This document shows positions 9,844 to 20,455 of a stretch of 64,000 nt of DNA, piece by piece. Source of the stretch: Salticus scenicus (lineage: Eukaryota > Arthropoda > Arachnida > Araneae > Salticidae); NCBI GenBank assembly GCA_963930645.1, contig OZ005657.1, positions 48,021,153 through 48,085,152 of the forward strand, given 5' to 3'. A program made the translations under genes and the position numbers. The notes under the pieces were generated by a model. It searched no databases. It worked only from the letters and a program-made list of their open reading frames with translations, and was not told the origin of the DNA. The first letter of the stretch is position 1, and every line of letters begins with the position of its first letter.

Positions 9844-10192
9844 AGGGGTGCCGCAGTAGCCCAGTCGGTAGAGCGCCGGGCACGTAATTGGAAGATTGCG
9901 GGTTCGGTACTCGAGCCGGCCAAAGACCGTCGTGTACACTAATGGTGGCTGGTGCAAGTAAAATCTGTCGTGGGCGTAATGTCGTCCATGTTCCTACCAA
10001 AAATTATACCTCTGGGGGTAAAAAATGATATATCTTGAGGTACCCAAGGCGGGAGAGCCATCCCTTCCATGGAGGATCAAAATTGTGATAGCATGTCTCC
10101 GGAACACGTCTAGGGGTGAGTCCCAGACCGTCGCCAATTGCCCATTGCGCAGCACTAGTGCGATGTAAAGCCCATATAAACAATACAACCAT
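9844..10192 (+). mobile_element. tRNA-derived SINE, family 1, copy 1 (most complete)
   Basis: The 5' head has a pol III A box (TAGCCCAGTCGGTAGAGCG) and a slightly altered B box (GGGTTCGGTACTC). The body contains GACCGTCGTGTACACTAATG, ATTGTGATAGCATGTCTCCG and GTCCCAGACCGTCGCCAATT. It ends in a short CATATAAACAATACAACC tail. Three other copies lie at 11338, 11706 and 29362. Confidence 0.88.
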
Positions 10193-10344
10193 CACAGCTA
10201 GACGATGCACGAAGAAACGCTTCAAACTGTAAACATCGGGAACGAGAGTGCTCCATGTGTTATGAGAATATGGGCGATTTTACTTGCTGTGTCAATTTTA
10301 TAAGTGCAGTGCATCAACCGCTGCCAATCCTTTTTAAAATCTTT

Positions 10345-11035
10345 ATTTTATTTTAATGAAATGTTTTGTGATATCTATAAACAGTATTTATTTCAACCAG
10401 CGCCTATAGACATATAGTTCACTCAGCTATCACGTACATGGGGTTAGTATGGCGTTCCTTATTTTTTTAAGCGGTTGGCAATCATTAAACGTAGGTCACA
10501 TCTACTTAGTTATTTTATTTATTTTTTATTATTTTCTAATGAGGATAAAAATCACAGGGATGGGTTCAATACGGAAGATTTTTTTTTTCCAGCAAGATGT
10601 GCTACGTCACAACACAGAATACAGTCGGCTGCAAAATTATTCGAGCACTAGCAATAATCCTTGCCAAAAAAAAGTACACTTAATACAGCTTTGTTAAATA
10701 AATCCTTGTCGAGTCATGTTCTTAATCAGTCTAAGAACATGATTCGACAAGGATTTACTTAGCAAAACAGTCTTAAGTGTTCTTTTTAAATATAGGAATT
10801 ATTGGCTAGCGCTCGAATAATTTTGCAGCCGACTGTACATATACCCACACTTAACATCCTCAGATTTATTTTAATGGGTTTTATTTAAGCAAAGAGTGTA
10901 CGAGACAGCAGTGGGAAATACAGTCGAGTTATATCGGCGAATTATAACAGCTTGTAAAGGATTAATCCCTGATATGATTTCATACATCTGGCAGACATAC
11001 AAAAAATATATTGTAGTACTGAATGACTGTTAATG
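10345..11035 (+). pseudogene. mariner transposase relic, split by a MITE
   Basis: Upstream sequence matches the mariner-like terminus at 8072. The coding trace is FFFQQDVLRHNTEY (the QQD catalytic region) just before the MITE at 10620. After it come FILMGFI and SVRDSS, then IPDMISYIWQTYKKYIVVLN, equivalent to the mariner C-terminus ('..I..DML..VW..F..R...C'). Stops and shifts are frequent and most of the N-terminal half is gone. Confidence 0.65.
10620..10837. mobile_element. 218-bp fold-back MITE, CAGTCGGCTGCAAAATTATT family, copy 2
   Basis: TA-flanked, with palindromic arms ending in the inverse of the opening 20 bases. Same length as the copy at 7273-7490 with only scattered substitutions. 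It is inserted in a mariner relic immediately downstream of the QQD motif. Confidence 0.92.
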
Positions 11036-11337
11036 AAAAACACTTTTAACATACCTCTATATATTAAAAAAAAGTTACTGTCACTGACGTCAAATTTTTT
11101 TGTCTGTGACAGTATCTTCTAGCGGAGGGCAGGGTCCTTCGTGTCATGAGAGATATCAATGTGTTCCGAATACTCCAAGGAAGACATTTCTGCTGCTAAG
11201 AAATTTCTATCATTTTAATTAAAGAAGTTATTAACTAAAAACGACAAGTTTATGAAGGTACTCTATTTGCCATTTTGAAGAAAGTTTCTCCCAGTGACGT
11301 TGTTCTTCTGTCATGAAGTCATTTTACATGGGAAAGT
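11036..11337. other. Intron, nothing firm
   Basis: Contains a small inverted repeat (TACTGTCACTGACG with TGTCTGTGACAGTA, about 11076-11114). No other signal. Confidence 0.4.
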
Positions 11338-11632
11338 TAAAATATGATCCATGGTTGTACGTTAGTAGGTTCGCTTTAATGTTGCGCCAGTAATGCGCTA
11401 TGGGTAATTGGCGACGATCTGGGACGCACACCTAGAGATGTTCCAGTCACATGCCATCACAATTTTGATCCTTCCCGGAAGGAATCGGAAGGACATTGCG
11501 GTCACGACAGATTTTATGTGCACCAGCCACGATTAGTGTACACGACGGTCTTTGGCCGGCTCAAATATAGAATTGGCCGTCGTCCAATTACGTGCCAGGC
11601 GCTTTACAGACTAGGGTACCACGGCCCGAAAC
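11338..11632 (-). mobile_element. tRNA-derived SINE, family 1, copy 2
   Basis: On the minus strand: A-box region TGGTACCCTAGTCTGTAAAG near 11590-11615, then CAAAGACCGTCGTGTACACT, ATTGTGATGGCATGTGACTG and GTCCCAGATCGTCGCCAATT. The region just after the A box is rearranged, so the B box is unclear. The 3' flank (AACCATGGATCATATTTTAA) is shared with copy 3. Confidence 0.82.
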
Positions 11633-11705
11633 CATGGATGTAAAAAAGAAAGAAAATAAATATCAACTTTTTTTTCTCTACTTTTAAAAAATTAATTTTC
11701 TTACA

Positions 11706-12050
11706 CGGGAAAACTTAAATATGATCCATGGTTGTAGGTAGGTTGTGGTAGGTTGTGTTTGACGTCGCACTATTACTGCGCTGTGGATAATTGGCGACGG
11801 TCTGGAACGCCCCCATACGGATGCTCCGGAGACATGCCACCACAATTTTGGTCCTACACGAAGGGGATGGTCCCTCGCTTCAGTGGCCCCCAGAGGTATA
11901 ATTTTGATGGGAACATGGAGGATATTGAGGCAACGACATATTTTACGTGCACCAGCCACCATTAGTGTACACGACGGTCTTTGGACGGCTCGAGAACCGA
12001 ACCCGCAATCTTCCAATAACGAAGGGGGACCGCGGTCCGGATCTAAGGTT
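11706..12050 (-). mobile_element. tRNA-derived SINE, family 1, copy 3
   Basis: The B box GCGGGTTCGGTTCTCGAGC is near 11988-12006 on the minus strand. The body matches copy 1. The A-box segment is partly deleted. The 3' end runs into an AACCTACC-type simple repeat and then the same AACCATGGATCATATTTAAG flank as copy 2, pointing to a local duplication of SINE plus flank. Confidence 0.82.
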
Positions 12051-13529
12051 GTAAAAAATAAATAAAAAGGATCATATACTAAAGCTGTAATGCAAAATGG
12101 TCTAGATATTATTAATTTCTTTCTATTAAAAAAATATATAAATATTATATATTTCAATTTGACATTGAATATGAGGATTTCCATAATAATTTTCTGCTTC
12201 TGTCTTGTAATATGCACTATTAATATTCCTTTTCAATGAAAGAAAACAGCGAATAGCCGGGCAGAGCTCTGCATGTGTTAATAAGTAAAGTGAGTCGGGG
12301 GTTGGTGAGCGGAGCGAGCATTTAGAAAATAATAATAAAAAAAAAAAAATAAGATAAAATAATGAGTCGATGTTACCCACGATTAACAAATGTGCTCAGG
12401 GTATAACGATCTCTTTAAAAAAATGTGGAGTGTCATGGGGATATTTTGAGCTTGGAGTGTCATTCTACTGTAAGGTGGGCACATTAAGCGTCGTTAGACA
12501 GTGATCTACGGTTTAAAGTAGGCCATGGGGATAACAAGTCTGTGTCCTGAATTCTGAACTGTTAGATTAATACCAACTTGTGTCTCCCCCGTGTGATGGA
12601 TTGAAATGTTTGCATTTTGAAGAAGTGCGCAAACTTCCGTTGTATTTTTAGCGTCATCAGCTTCATTATTGTGACGGGGTGGAGTGACTTTTACAATTTC
12701 CTCAATTTCACTTTTACGATTATGCAAATTTTATTGTTTCGCAACTTCTGACAGACAGAACGGATTTTCGAAAAGTTGGTGCCGTTTTCTTCAGAATATA
12801 ACGTACTTGCTAATAAATCTGAAACTGGGTATGCCTTCCTACTTGAAAGATTTGAGTTGCAATATTGAGTTGCGAAAAATTTACATGCGCTGTTGGCTTT
12901 TTCACTTTAATATAGAGTAGACTGAAATCGACCGTGTACCTTTTATTTTTCGTTTATATTAACCGGTCAATTTTTAACGAGGAGGTGGGGCAATACAAAT
13001 TAATTGAAACGCATTATATATACCGTAATATTTATCCATTTAAGACAAATGTTGAAACATAAAAATTGGCTCCCCAAAACCGGTGTCGTCTTATAAAACA
13101 ATAATAATAATAATAATAATAATAATAAAGATTCAAATTACAAATTATCGAATAAAACAAATCCCACATTAACGTATTTAAAATCCTCAAAATTCTCCCG
13201 TTTATCATCTAATCCAAATAAATTTTTAAATAATCCTCATGTTTATTGTTGAGAATCCTCATCACATGAGTACCATTTTGTTTCAAAGAATTTGTATGTA
13301 AATCTGACCAACTAGCTATTCCTCTCCCAACAAAACATTTTTTCATTGGCATTTTTTTCATAATATCTTCATTCTTTCTCTAATATTTTATCAATATCTT
13401 ACTTCGAGTGCTGCTATTCGATAGTTTCAAAGTCATCTTATAAGACATACGTATGTTAAAACGTTAAAATTTTGACAAAAATTTATACCTCGTCTTACCT
13501 ATAGAAATATTTTGTATATTCGTGTATGT
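12051..13529. other. Intron; one microsatellite, otherwise nothing firm
   Basis: (AAT)n lies at about 13099-13129. An open frame at 12506-12727 (minus) has no recognised domain. Part of this area (12450-12520) resembles 32020-32095 (TTGGAGTGTC..TCTAC, ACGGTTTAAAG/ACCGCTTAAAG), suggesting a decayed element shared by both sites. Confidence 0.4.
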
Positions 13530-13742
13530 CATACCTGCCAAATACCTCATTAATAAGCGTAAAATTGTTAACGACCCTTGAAAAACGCCTCTTTTTCCAC
13601 ACCTCTTTATTTTTAGAGTAATTCTCTCCAAACGTAGTTACGATTAAATAAGAATAAAATTACTCTAAATTATGACTGGTGTGAAAAAAAAAGGCGGGTA
13701 CTAAAAATTTTACATTTCATAATGAGATGGTTGACAAGTATG
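13530..13742. mobile_element. Fold-back MITE family Z, copy A
   Basis: Ends CATACCTGCCAAATACCTCA and its inverse (GAGATGGTTGACAAGTATG). Inner arms carry TAGTACCCGCC-type and ACACCTCTTTATTTTTAGAG. The centre is a near-palindrome around TTTAATCGTAACTACG. Four other copies lie in the window (27839, 56480, 58318, 62274). Confidence 0.87.
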
Positions 13743-13858
13743 GCGTATGCGTGAGTAGTAATTAAAATAAAAACTGCTCAATTTTTTACAGAAAAGCATG
13801 GAAAGTTAAATTAGATAAATATGAAAAAAAAAAAAAAAGAATTAGGAATGACTATCCA

Positions 13859-13894
<36 letters not shown>

Positions 13895-14367
13895 AAGTAA
13901 GAAAAGGAATAGAAGGTGGTTATATTATTTGAAACTTCTGATGATCATCCGCTGTCAGTTGATGCAATACGATTTATTATTATTCAGACTCCTTCCATTC
14001 TCTAATATTTTTATTGGTCTTGAAAATTTAATTAAATTTAATTAAAGTTGCATTATTGTAATTGATTAATATCAAATTTCAGTATTAATTATAAGAAAAA
14101 AATAATAAATTATAACATTTCAAAAAGGTGAAAATTTTTGAATTAAAAAACTAAAAATTCTATGCTCTAAACGGTATTTGCTATAGGTAACCTTTGTTAA
14201 ACATTTATTAGGAGGGGGTTTTTTACTTTTAGACCAAATGAAAACGGTTTTTCTTTTATCCCCTTTTCGTATCAAGTTAAAATAAACAAATTTTAATTGA
14301 TTACAAGAAGAAGAACTTACGTAATGGGCTGTGATTTATAATTATTTTTTTAATTACTTTTATAAAA

Positions 14368-14407
<40 letters not shown>

Positions 14408-14458
14408 AGTAAAAAAAGTGTAGTGTTTCTATATAATTTTAATTTTTTTTTAAAATAA

Positions 14459-14499
<41 letters not shown>

Positions 14500-15057
14500 T
14501 ATATTTTGTAAACTATTTTATTTTGATTTTTTCATTTAAATATTAATGTCGACTAGATATTGTAATATAATTCTTTTTTTTTTTTTTTTTTTCTGTAAAA
14601 TTGTGTAAACGTACTTTGCGAGAGAACTTTTGGTCGAAGAAGAACGTAAAACGATGTTAGTGGGGGAATTTTAATGTAGACTTTAATTCAAAAGATGGGC
14701 GGGATTTTATCGCAGCATTATTGCACATAGATCTTACAAAATAATTCAAAACAGAAACAATGCCTAAACATCAAAGACGCAATATTTTCTAAAATAAGTA
14801 TGCAAACGGGAGTTTAGACGAGTGTGTATAGTTATCAAATGTCTATGTATGGAAGAATTTAAATAAAATAAAATAAATAAATATAATATAACAAATAAAT
14901 AAAAATAAAACAAAATAAATATAATATAATATAATAAATAAAAATAGAAACATGCTTTTTGTCTTAAATTAAATTTTGTTTGGGAAAGAATTTTAATTTA
15001 TATTTTCTAAAATTCGTTCTACAATCAGGTATTAAATAAAGGTAAAAAAAAAAAGAA
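13743..15057. other. Intron rich in simple sequence
   Basis: Poly(A) at about 13826-13838; (TA)n(TG)n at 13859-13893; (AAAT)n at about 14367-14406; (TA)n at 14460-14496; poly(T) at 14574-14592; ATAAA-rich DNA at 14860-14945. No gene was seen. Confidence 0.7.
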
Positions 15058-16632
15058 TACACTCCATCTCATATTTATAAGGACACTTTATGTTTTGAAA
15101 TAACTAATGTAAAAATAATTGTGAACAAGATTATACTAAATGCACTTAATTTATCTAATATTCTAAAAACCAAAACTGCTATAAATTTTTTATTATGAAA
15201 CAAAATTAATAAAAAATAATGCAAAATATTTTTTCTCCACGTTTTTAGATGTTCATAATTATAGGGACAATCAAGATTTTTTCGTTTTATTTAACTTACT
15301 AGCGGATAAATTACAGTTGACATGCGAATGTGTTAACTATTGGGCTAGATTAATTCATATATAAGCCTTCAATTTTTCTTGGACAGGCATTACTGATAAT
15401 TCCTCGGAAAAAAGAACGTTCATGTAGTGAAGTATGATAAATGTGTTTTATAAGTGGAAGGATAATTTCAATCCGCCGAATTTCTAATGAAATTCGAAGA
15501 TCTAAAATTGCTAAAGAAAATGTGATCAAACGTTGAGCTGTTGGTTCGATAGGAGAGAGATCTGTTGCAAAATCAGAGTTGTTTTACAGAGATCGAAGGC
15601 TCATAATTCCTCTTACTGTTCCATTTATAATGACTACTTCTGAATTTGCTCGTAATTTTTAACGAAAGGTTGGGGTCCACGTTTACGCATGTTTAAAATA
15701 ATTAATACTATGTTAAAATGAATAAAGAACCCGTAATAATCAATAAGCATTTAATGAGGGAAAGAACGTCTGTGTTAAAATTGAATAAAGGCAATATTAA
15801 ATGGTAAAATGTTGCATTTTCGGATGAAAAACATTTTATTCTTCATTAACCAAATGGTTTTAACAGTTACTGGCACGATCTGAAGACAGCGAAAGACAGA
15901 GCAGATTTTTTAAAGGCAGATATGAGTCGGGCATTTTAAAGGTGGATCTATAGTGCTCTGGGGAGCTGTTTCTACTGAAGGCAGAATGGATTTAGTAATT
16001 TTTTCTATTATTATGAACATCAAGAGAATATCTTCAAATTTTAAACGGGGAAGTCTCAGATTTTTGTTAGATTTTGGGGGGTAATAATTTTTTTTCAACA
16101 AGACTTACATTTTTGTTCTACTTCTAGAGCAATAGGAAATAGTTTGAAGAAAGAAACTTCTGTATTATTGCCTTTCCCGTGGCCTAAAAGTTGAAAAGAC
16201 CTTAACTTATCATATTGGAAATTGCATGCAAGTGGAAAGCAATTTTAAATAGTTTAAATGTATTCAGAATATCATCTATGCGTGTATGAAATGATATTGA
16301 AACTGAATATTAAAAAAAAATGTATATATATATATACCAGAGAGAATGTCTGACTGTTTCACCCTAAAAAGAGATCACATAAAATATTAATTTAAAGAAT
16401 AACTGAAAAAAAATTACTAAGATTCGAGCTGTCCTTATAATTGTGAACACCTGAAAAATCATCTTTTTGACCATTTTTAAAGTTTTTTAAGATAGAAAAA
16501 CGATAAAACTTTTTAAATATAGTCTATTAATGAAATTCAAATTAATAAAAAATGTATTTGTTTAAATAATAGCGTTTAGTGTTTAGTTAATATAGAAAAA
16601 CGGATGTCCTTATAATTATGAGAAGCGGTGTA
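15058..16632 (+). mobile_element. Dead Tc1/Tc3-like transposon with doubled terminal repeats
   Basis: TA-flanked, 1575 bp. The left end reads CACTCCATCTCATATTTATA. The right end, inverted, reads CACCGCTTCTCATAATTATA, and both continue AGGACA. A second, inner copy of the same motif lies about 180-190 bp in from each end (about 15247-15275: GATGTTCATAATTATAGGGA; about 16425-16452 inverted: GGTGTTCACAATTATAAGGA). A transposase relic fills the centre. Size and layout match a single full-length Tc1-superfamily element that has decayed in place. Confidence 0.85.
15440..16240 (+). pseudogene. Tc1/Tc3-like transposase relic
   Basis: Read across frames: ITIRRISNEIRRSKIAKENV (N-terminal part); a KVGVHVY.. 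linker; CCIFG*KTFYSS (equivalent to 'FSDEKKF'); RYWHDL-like text; GGSIVLWGAVSTEGRMDLVI, which matches the conserved 'GGSVMVWGAIS..G..DL'; then ILKRGSL-like text, FFNKTYIFV (equivalent to the QQDN region) and PFPWPKS-like text. Stops and shifts are too many for any function. It is the only coding remnant between the two pairs of terminal repeats. Confidence 0.75.
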
Positions 16633-16898
16633 TTATGTTACCTTAGAAAATAAGGAAAATAAATTAATAAATGGATATATTAATAGACAGTTAATAAACC
16701 GAAAAAGCATTCTTGAAAAATTTTCGTAATAAACAAAATCAAATTTAACACAAAACATTGGAATACATTCACCTTTTTTATTTGATATTCTGCAATTCTA
16801 CGACTTACTTTCTTTAAAAATATATTAACAGATATCCTCGTCCTTCTTTAAAATGTAAAATATATATTTTAAAATAACAAAATTGTGTGTTAGTTTAC
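16633..16898. other. Intron flank of exon C
   Basis: AT-rich. The donor of exon C is at its right end. Nothing else was seen. Confidence 0.5.
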
Positions 16899-17068
16899 CT
16901 GATTGCATTTGATGCATCTTGTGGCAAACTTCTGCTCGTAGCAAGTGGTACAATAAATATCATTATCTCTAGGTATAAAGCTGCGAGTGCCAATGGGATT
17001 ACGGCATACTGAACAAACAAAACATTTTTCATGCCACTGATGTCCTTTATATTCCATTTTTTTTGTTC
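16899..17068 (-). CDS. Lmpt: Limpet/FHL internal exon C: LIM domain with T-K-K-M-E-Y-K-G motif
   Basis: This 170-bp exon begins with the last two bases of a Gly codon split with exon B (G|GA) and ends in phase 0. The acceptor is gtttttag. The donor is TCAG|gtaaac, with the gt at 16898-16897. The product is GTKKMEYKGHQWHEKCF to CIKCNQ (residues 126-182). H138-X2-C141-X2-C144-X2-C147 and C165-X2-C168 complete one LIM; C177-X2-C180 opens the next. The 'GTKKMEYKG..WHE.CF.C..C..PIGT.SFIP.D' pattern is characteristic of FHL LIM2. The exon lies about 270 bp right of a dead Tc1/Tc3-like element (15058-16632) and about 480 bp left of a SINE/hAT nest, so both flanking introns have taken insertions without touching the splice sites. 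Confidence 0.95.
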
Positions 17069-17545
17069 CTAAAAACACATAAACAAATTAACTGAAATGA
17101 TTAAGGAGTTACTTGCATCATAAGAAAAATATATGTTTAAATATTAAATAATAATTTTATGTATTTACAGTTCATAACAAAAGTTCACGGTCGAAAACGT
17201 TCAAGCTCTATAATTATATGCAAGCTGCAAGTTAAGAACTAAAATATACATAAATCCAGATTTTATGTCAGTTTTTAATGTGACTATTGATTAAATAATT
17301 TTTATCAGCATGTTGATTAAATATATTTTTATAAATACATTTTATCAATTTGAAACTGGATACCGTGTGATCGGTGATTGGTTTATTGCAAGTTAGTATA
17401 CCATGATTACTTTGTTTCTGGTTAGGACGAGCTTTCAGTCAGATCTTTAAGATAATAAATAGAGCAAAAGAAAATTTCTTAGTTACTTGGTAGCTTTTAA
17501 GGGAAGCGTAGTGTCCCACTTTTTTCATAACACTATTTTTTAAGA
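17069..17545. other. Intron, nothing recognised
   Basis: AT-rich sequence upstream of the exon C acceptor. Confidence 0.5.
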
Positions 17546-18975
17546 ACAGTCGCCCAGTCGGTGTTGTGGTTAGCATCCCTGACTCCTACACGGCTGGGCC
17601 TGGGTTCGAATCCCAAACAAGGCATATATGTGTTGTTCCTGTTAGGGATAGCGATGACCTCCCATCGGATGTCTCTTCACTAGAGATGTAAAAAACCCGG
17701 GAATTTTGATTCAGGGGAATAAACATGGGAATTTTCGGGTTTAAACCGGGAATTTTGGGAACATTGGAAACTTTGATGGGAAGAAACTAATACTGAATGT
17801 TTAGATTTAATTTTATTCTTTTAAGTGCACAAACAACTTATTTCATTATCTTTTTTATTCTACTTGCTTAAATGAAAGTGATATCGAAAATTATGTGACT
17901 ATTTTACAAAAAATAATAAAAGATTAAACAATTACTTTATTAACAATAATAAATTATGAAGTTTTGTCTGCTTATTTAAATAACTTTTAGAACTTTTCCT
18001 TTTTTTTTTATTAATGAATATCATAATAAAATATGTTATAAAAAATAATACAATGAAATTAAATTATGATAAAAATAGTTTAAAAATAATGAAATTTTGT
18101 TTTATTGTTTTATTCATTTATTGATTTAACAAAATTTCACATAAATTGATGAAATTTTGTTATAATCAGTTAAAGAGCACGAGGAACAAAATCGGACATC
18201 AGTTCTTCGGTTATTAAAAATTCCAGCAATGATTTTTGAATGCATTGGATTAATACATAAAATTTTCAATAGCTAATAATTAACAATTTGGATGTTATTT
18301 ATTTATTTATTGCATATTAATATTGTTGAAATTTTAATTGAAATAATATTTTTCAGTGTAATATTATTGATCATTTTAGTGAACACAGGTTATTTCGAAA
18401 CATTTTTGTTTTATTTTTGAAATAAAATATTAAAGATTTACATTCATAGATATATACCACGGATTAATAGAAAGAATTTCTACTCCGTGATATATACAAC
18501 TAAAATATGATAAGCTTCGACTGCCATAAAAAAGAAGTGTTACTTTGATATACAGTCAGAACTAAGATGTAAATACACCGCAATAACAAAAAATAAGTCC
18601 GTTAATGAAATTTTATACTATTAATTTTTAATTTTGTAGTAGTTTATTTCGCACTATTTTAAAGTCGAAAAATCATAAAAATTAACTAAATGTAAGATAA
18701 CATTTTGCAATGCCGTAGAACACCTCTAATATTGGTTTAAAAAAAAAAAAAATGCTAAATTCACAACTTTTGAAAACTTTCAAAATTCCCTTGTTTTGGA
18801 AACTTTCAAAATTCCCTTCCCAAAAAACCGGGTTTATTCCCTGGTTTAAACCCGGGTTTTTTCCCCGCTCACATCTCTACTCTTCACAAATAGTCATCAA
18901 TTCGGCGATCCCTAGCGAATGTTTAGTTGCAAGTGCCGCACAATTGAAAAAAATAAAAAATAAATAAATAAATAA
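17546..18975 (+). mobile_element. tRNA-derived SINE split by a hAT-type insertion
   Basis: The left part (17546-17680) has a tRNA-like head with TGTTGTGGTTAGCATC (A-box-like) and a perfect B box, GGTTCGAATCC. Then GATAGCGATGACCTCCCATC follows, up to the target site. The body resumes at 18888 (AAATAGTCATCAATTCGGCG) and ends in an (AAATA)n tail near 18975. It differs from SINE families 1 and 2. Confidence 0.8.
17681..18879. mobile_element. hAT-type non-autonomous element with 8-bp target duplication
   Basis: The termini TAGAGATGT and ACATCTCTA are perfect inverses, followed inward by AAAAAACCCGGGAA and its diverged inverse. Both sides carry the 8-bp direct repeat CTCTTCAC (17673-17680 and 18880-18887), the target-duplication size of hAT transposons. 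The 1199-bp interior is AT-rich, with GGGAATTTT-type subterminal repeats at both ends and no transposase reading frame. Confidence 0.9.
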
Positions 18976-19589
18976 AAGGAAAAAAAAAAAAATTAATAGT
19001 AAATGTTGATTTGATAAGTTATAGAATTTGTTTGTTAGTTTGTGATTAAGAAAAAAAAAAGCTAGTGATATTAAAAAAGTAGGATGCTATGCACATTTTA
19101 AAAGACAAAAGGCAATACCGATGATCCAAATTAAACAGGAGGTTTTTAAGTACTACCTATTGCAAAAACTATTGGCTGGATTCAGGGAGATCACAGCGTT
19201 CACGTATTTTTACGTAAATAAATAATAATAATAATAAAATTGAAGAATATAGGAACACCGTGACCCCTGGCTTGATTCCAACTATATTTTGAACTATATT
19301 ATCCCAATTATATGGTCTCCTGTAGTTTTTATAAAAAAAAAAAAAAAAAAAAAAAAAGGTTCATATTTTGGCTGATGGGAGGGGGGGGGGAATGGCGCTA
19401 CGTGCTATATTCGCATAAAACTAAGCATATTTGGCAATTTCTGCTCAATGGGATAGTTTATGTGATTAAAATTTGAACACTTTAAATTTCCCTACATATT
19501 TTCTCATGAAAATTGCTTCAAATATGGTTATTTTATTAAATAGTTATGAGAGAACAGAATTTCAGTTCTCTCAAAATAAAAGCTAAACT
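18976..19589. other. Intron with simple repeats
   Basis: Poly(A) at 19334-19357, a short G run at 19379-19390 and (ATA)n near 19225-19235. No gene was seen. Confidence 0.5.
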
Positions 19590-19696
19590 ATAAAGGGTTT
19601 TACTCAAAATTTTATTCTGATTCAATCAATGCCCAATGGTACCACAGTGTTCGCTGTTTGTAAATAGATATTGATAAAACCCCCAATCATCATCTT

Positions 19697-19727
<31 letters not shown>

Positions 19728-20360
19728 TTTTGAGAAGAATTTAAATTCTGTTCATTCTATCTCTCATAACTGTTTAGATTTACACGATAACTTTTTGGGG
19801 TTTTCATATAAGTTGCTCAATACTTTTGGCTATTAAATTACGCAAATGAATTTTTTAAAAATCCAGCACATGCGTAGTTAAAATTTATTAAGTAAAAATG
19901 TTCATGTTTCGTAAGATATTTAACATTTTTGCTTCTGATTGCAGTATGCTGTGTCAAATGTAGTATGCCAAATTTTCTAAAAATGTCTTTGCACTGGGTC
20001 TAATACTCTACGCTTTATAATTAAAAAAGTGGTTTTTTTTCCATTTGAAAAAAAAAAAAAAAATATATATATATATGAATATATGTGGTAGCCTCATAAA
20101 AATTTATACAGATGATGAGAAAAATTTTCATAATCACATGCTACAGCCAAAATGCATTTCAAACAATACTTTTTACAGGGCTATCCTAAACATTTTGATT
20201 TTTGTTTAATTTTTTAATGGTCCCCTTTTCCTCTTCAGGGCAACACTTTTGCTGAAATGTATGAGGTATAGCATGTGCTTTACACTACCAAAGTTTCAAG
20301 ATGATTTCTAAAGAACTTTTCTAGATATTTGACAAAATGTCTAAATTCGGAAATGTCCAA
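19590..20360. repeat. Dispersed repeat Y, copy 1
   Basis: Aligns in the same orientation with 51445-52170. Shared landmarks include GATTCAATCAATG, GCATGCG/CATGCGTAGTTAAAA, TGTAGTATGCTGTGTC-like text, GGTAGCCT.ATA.AAA.TTATACAGAT and GTTTCAAG.T.ATT. Simple repeats ((ATTT)n at 19697-19731, poly(A) and (TA)n near 20048-20075) are embedded. No reading frame. Family unknown. Confidence 0.78.
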
Positions 20361-20422
20361 GTACTTATTGGTAGATAGTGATAACCTTCCTGAAAAAGTA
20401 AGTATTTTTTTTTCTTCCTAAG

Positions 20423-20455
20423 GACAGTTCAGAATCTGATAGATTCTGAACTGTC
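20423..20455. other. Perfect small hairpin
   Basis: GACAGTTCAGAATC and its exact inverse, 14 bp each, separated by 5 bases (TGATA). Confidence 0.75.

Noticed and set aside
9844..9920. Genuine tRNA gene
   Set aside because: A and B boxes are present, but the cloverleaf cannot be completed and the sequence continues as a repeated SINE body.
12506..12727. 73-codon ORF as a small gene
   Set aside because: No recognised motif, no splice or promoter context. At most a piece of an unknown decayed element.
17546..17620. Genuine tRNA gene (good B box)
   Set aside because: No convincing acceptor or anticodon stem. It is followed by a SINE body that resumes after the hAT insert.
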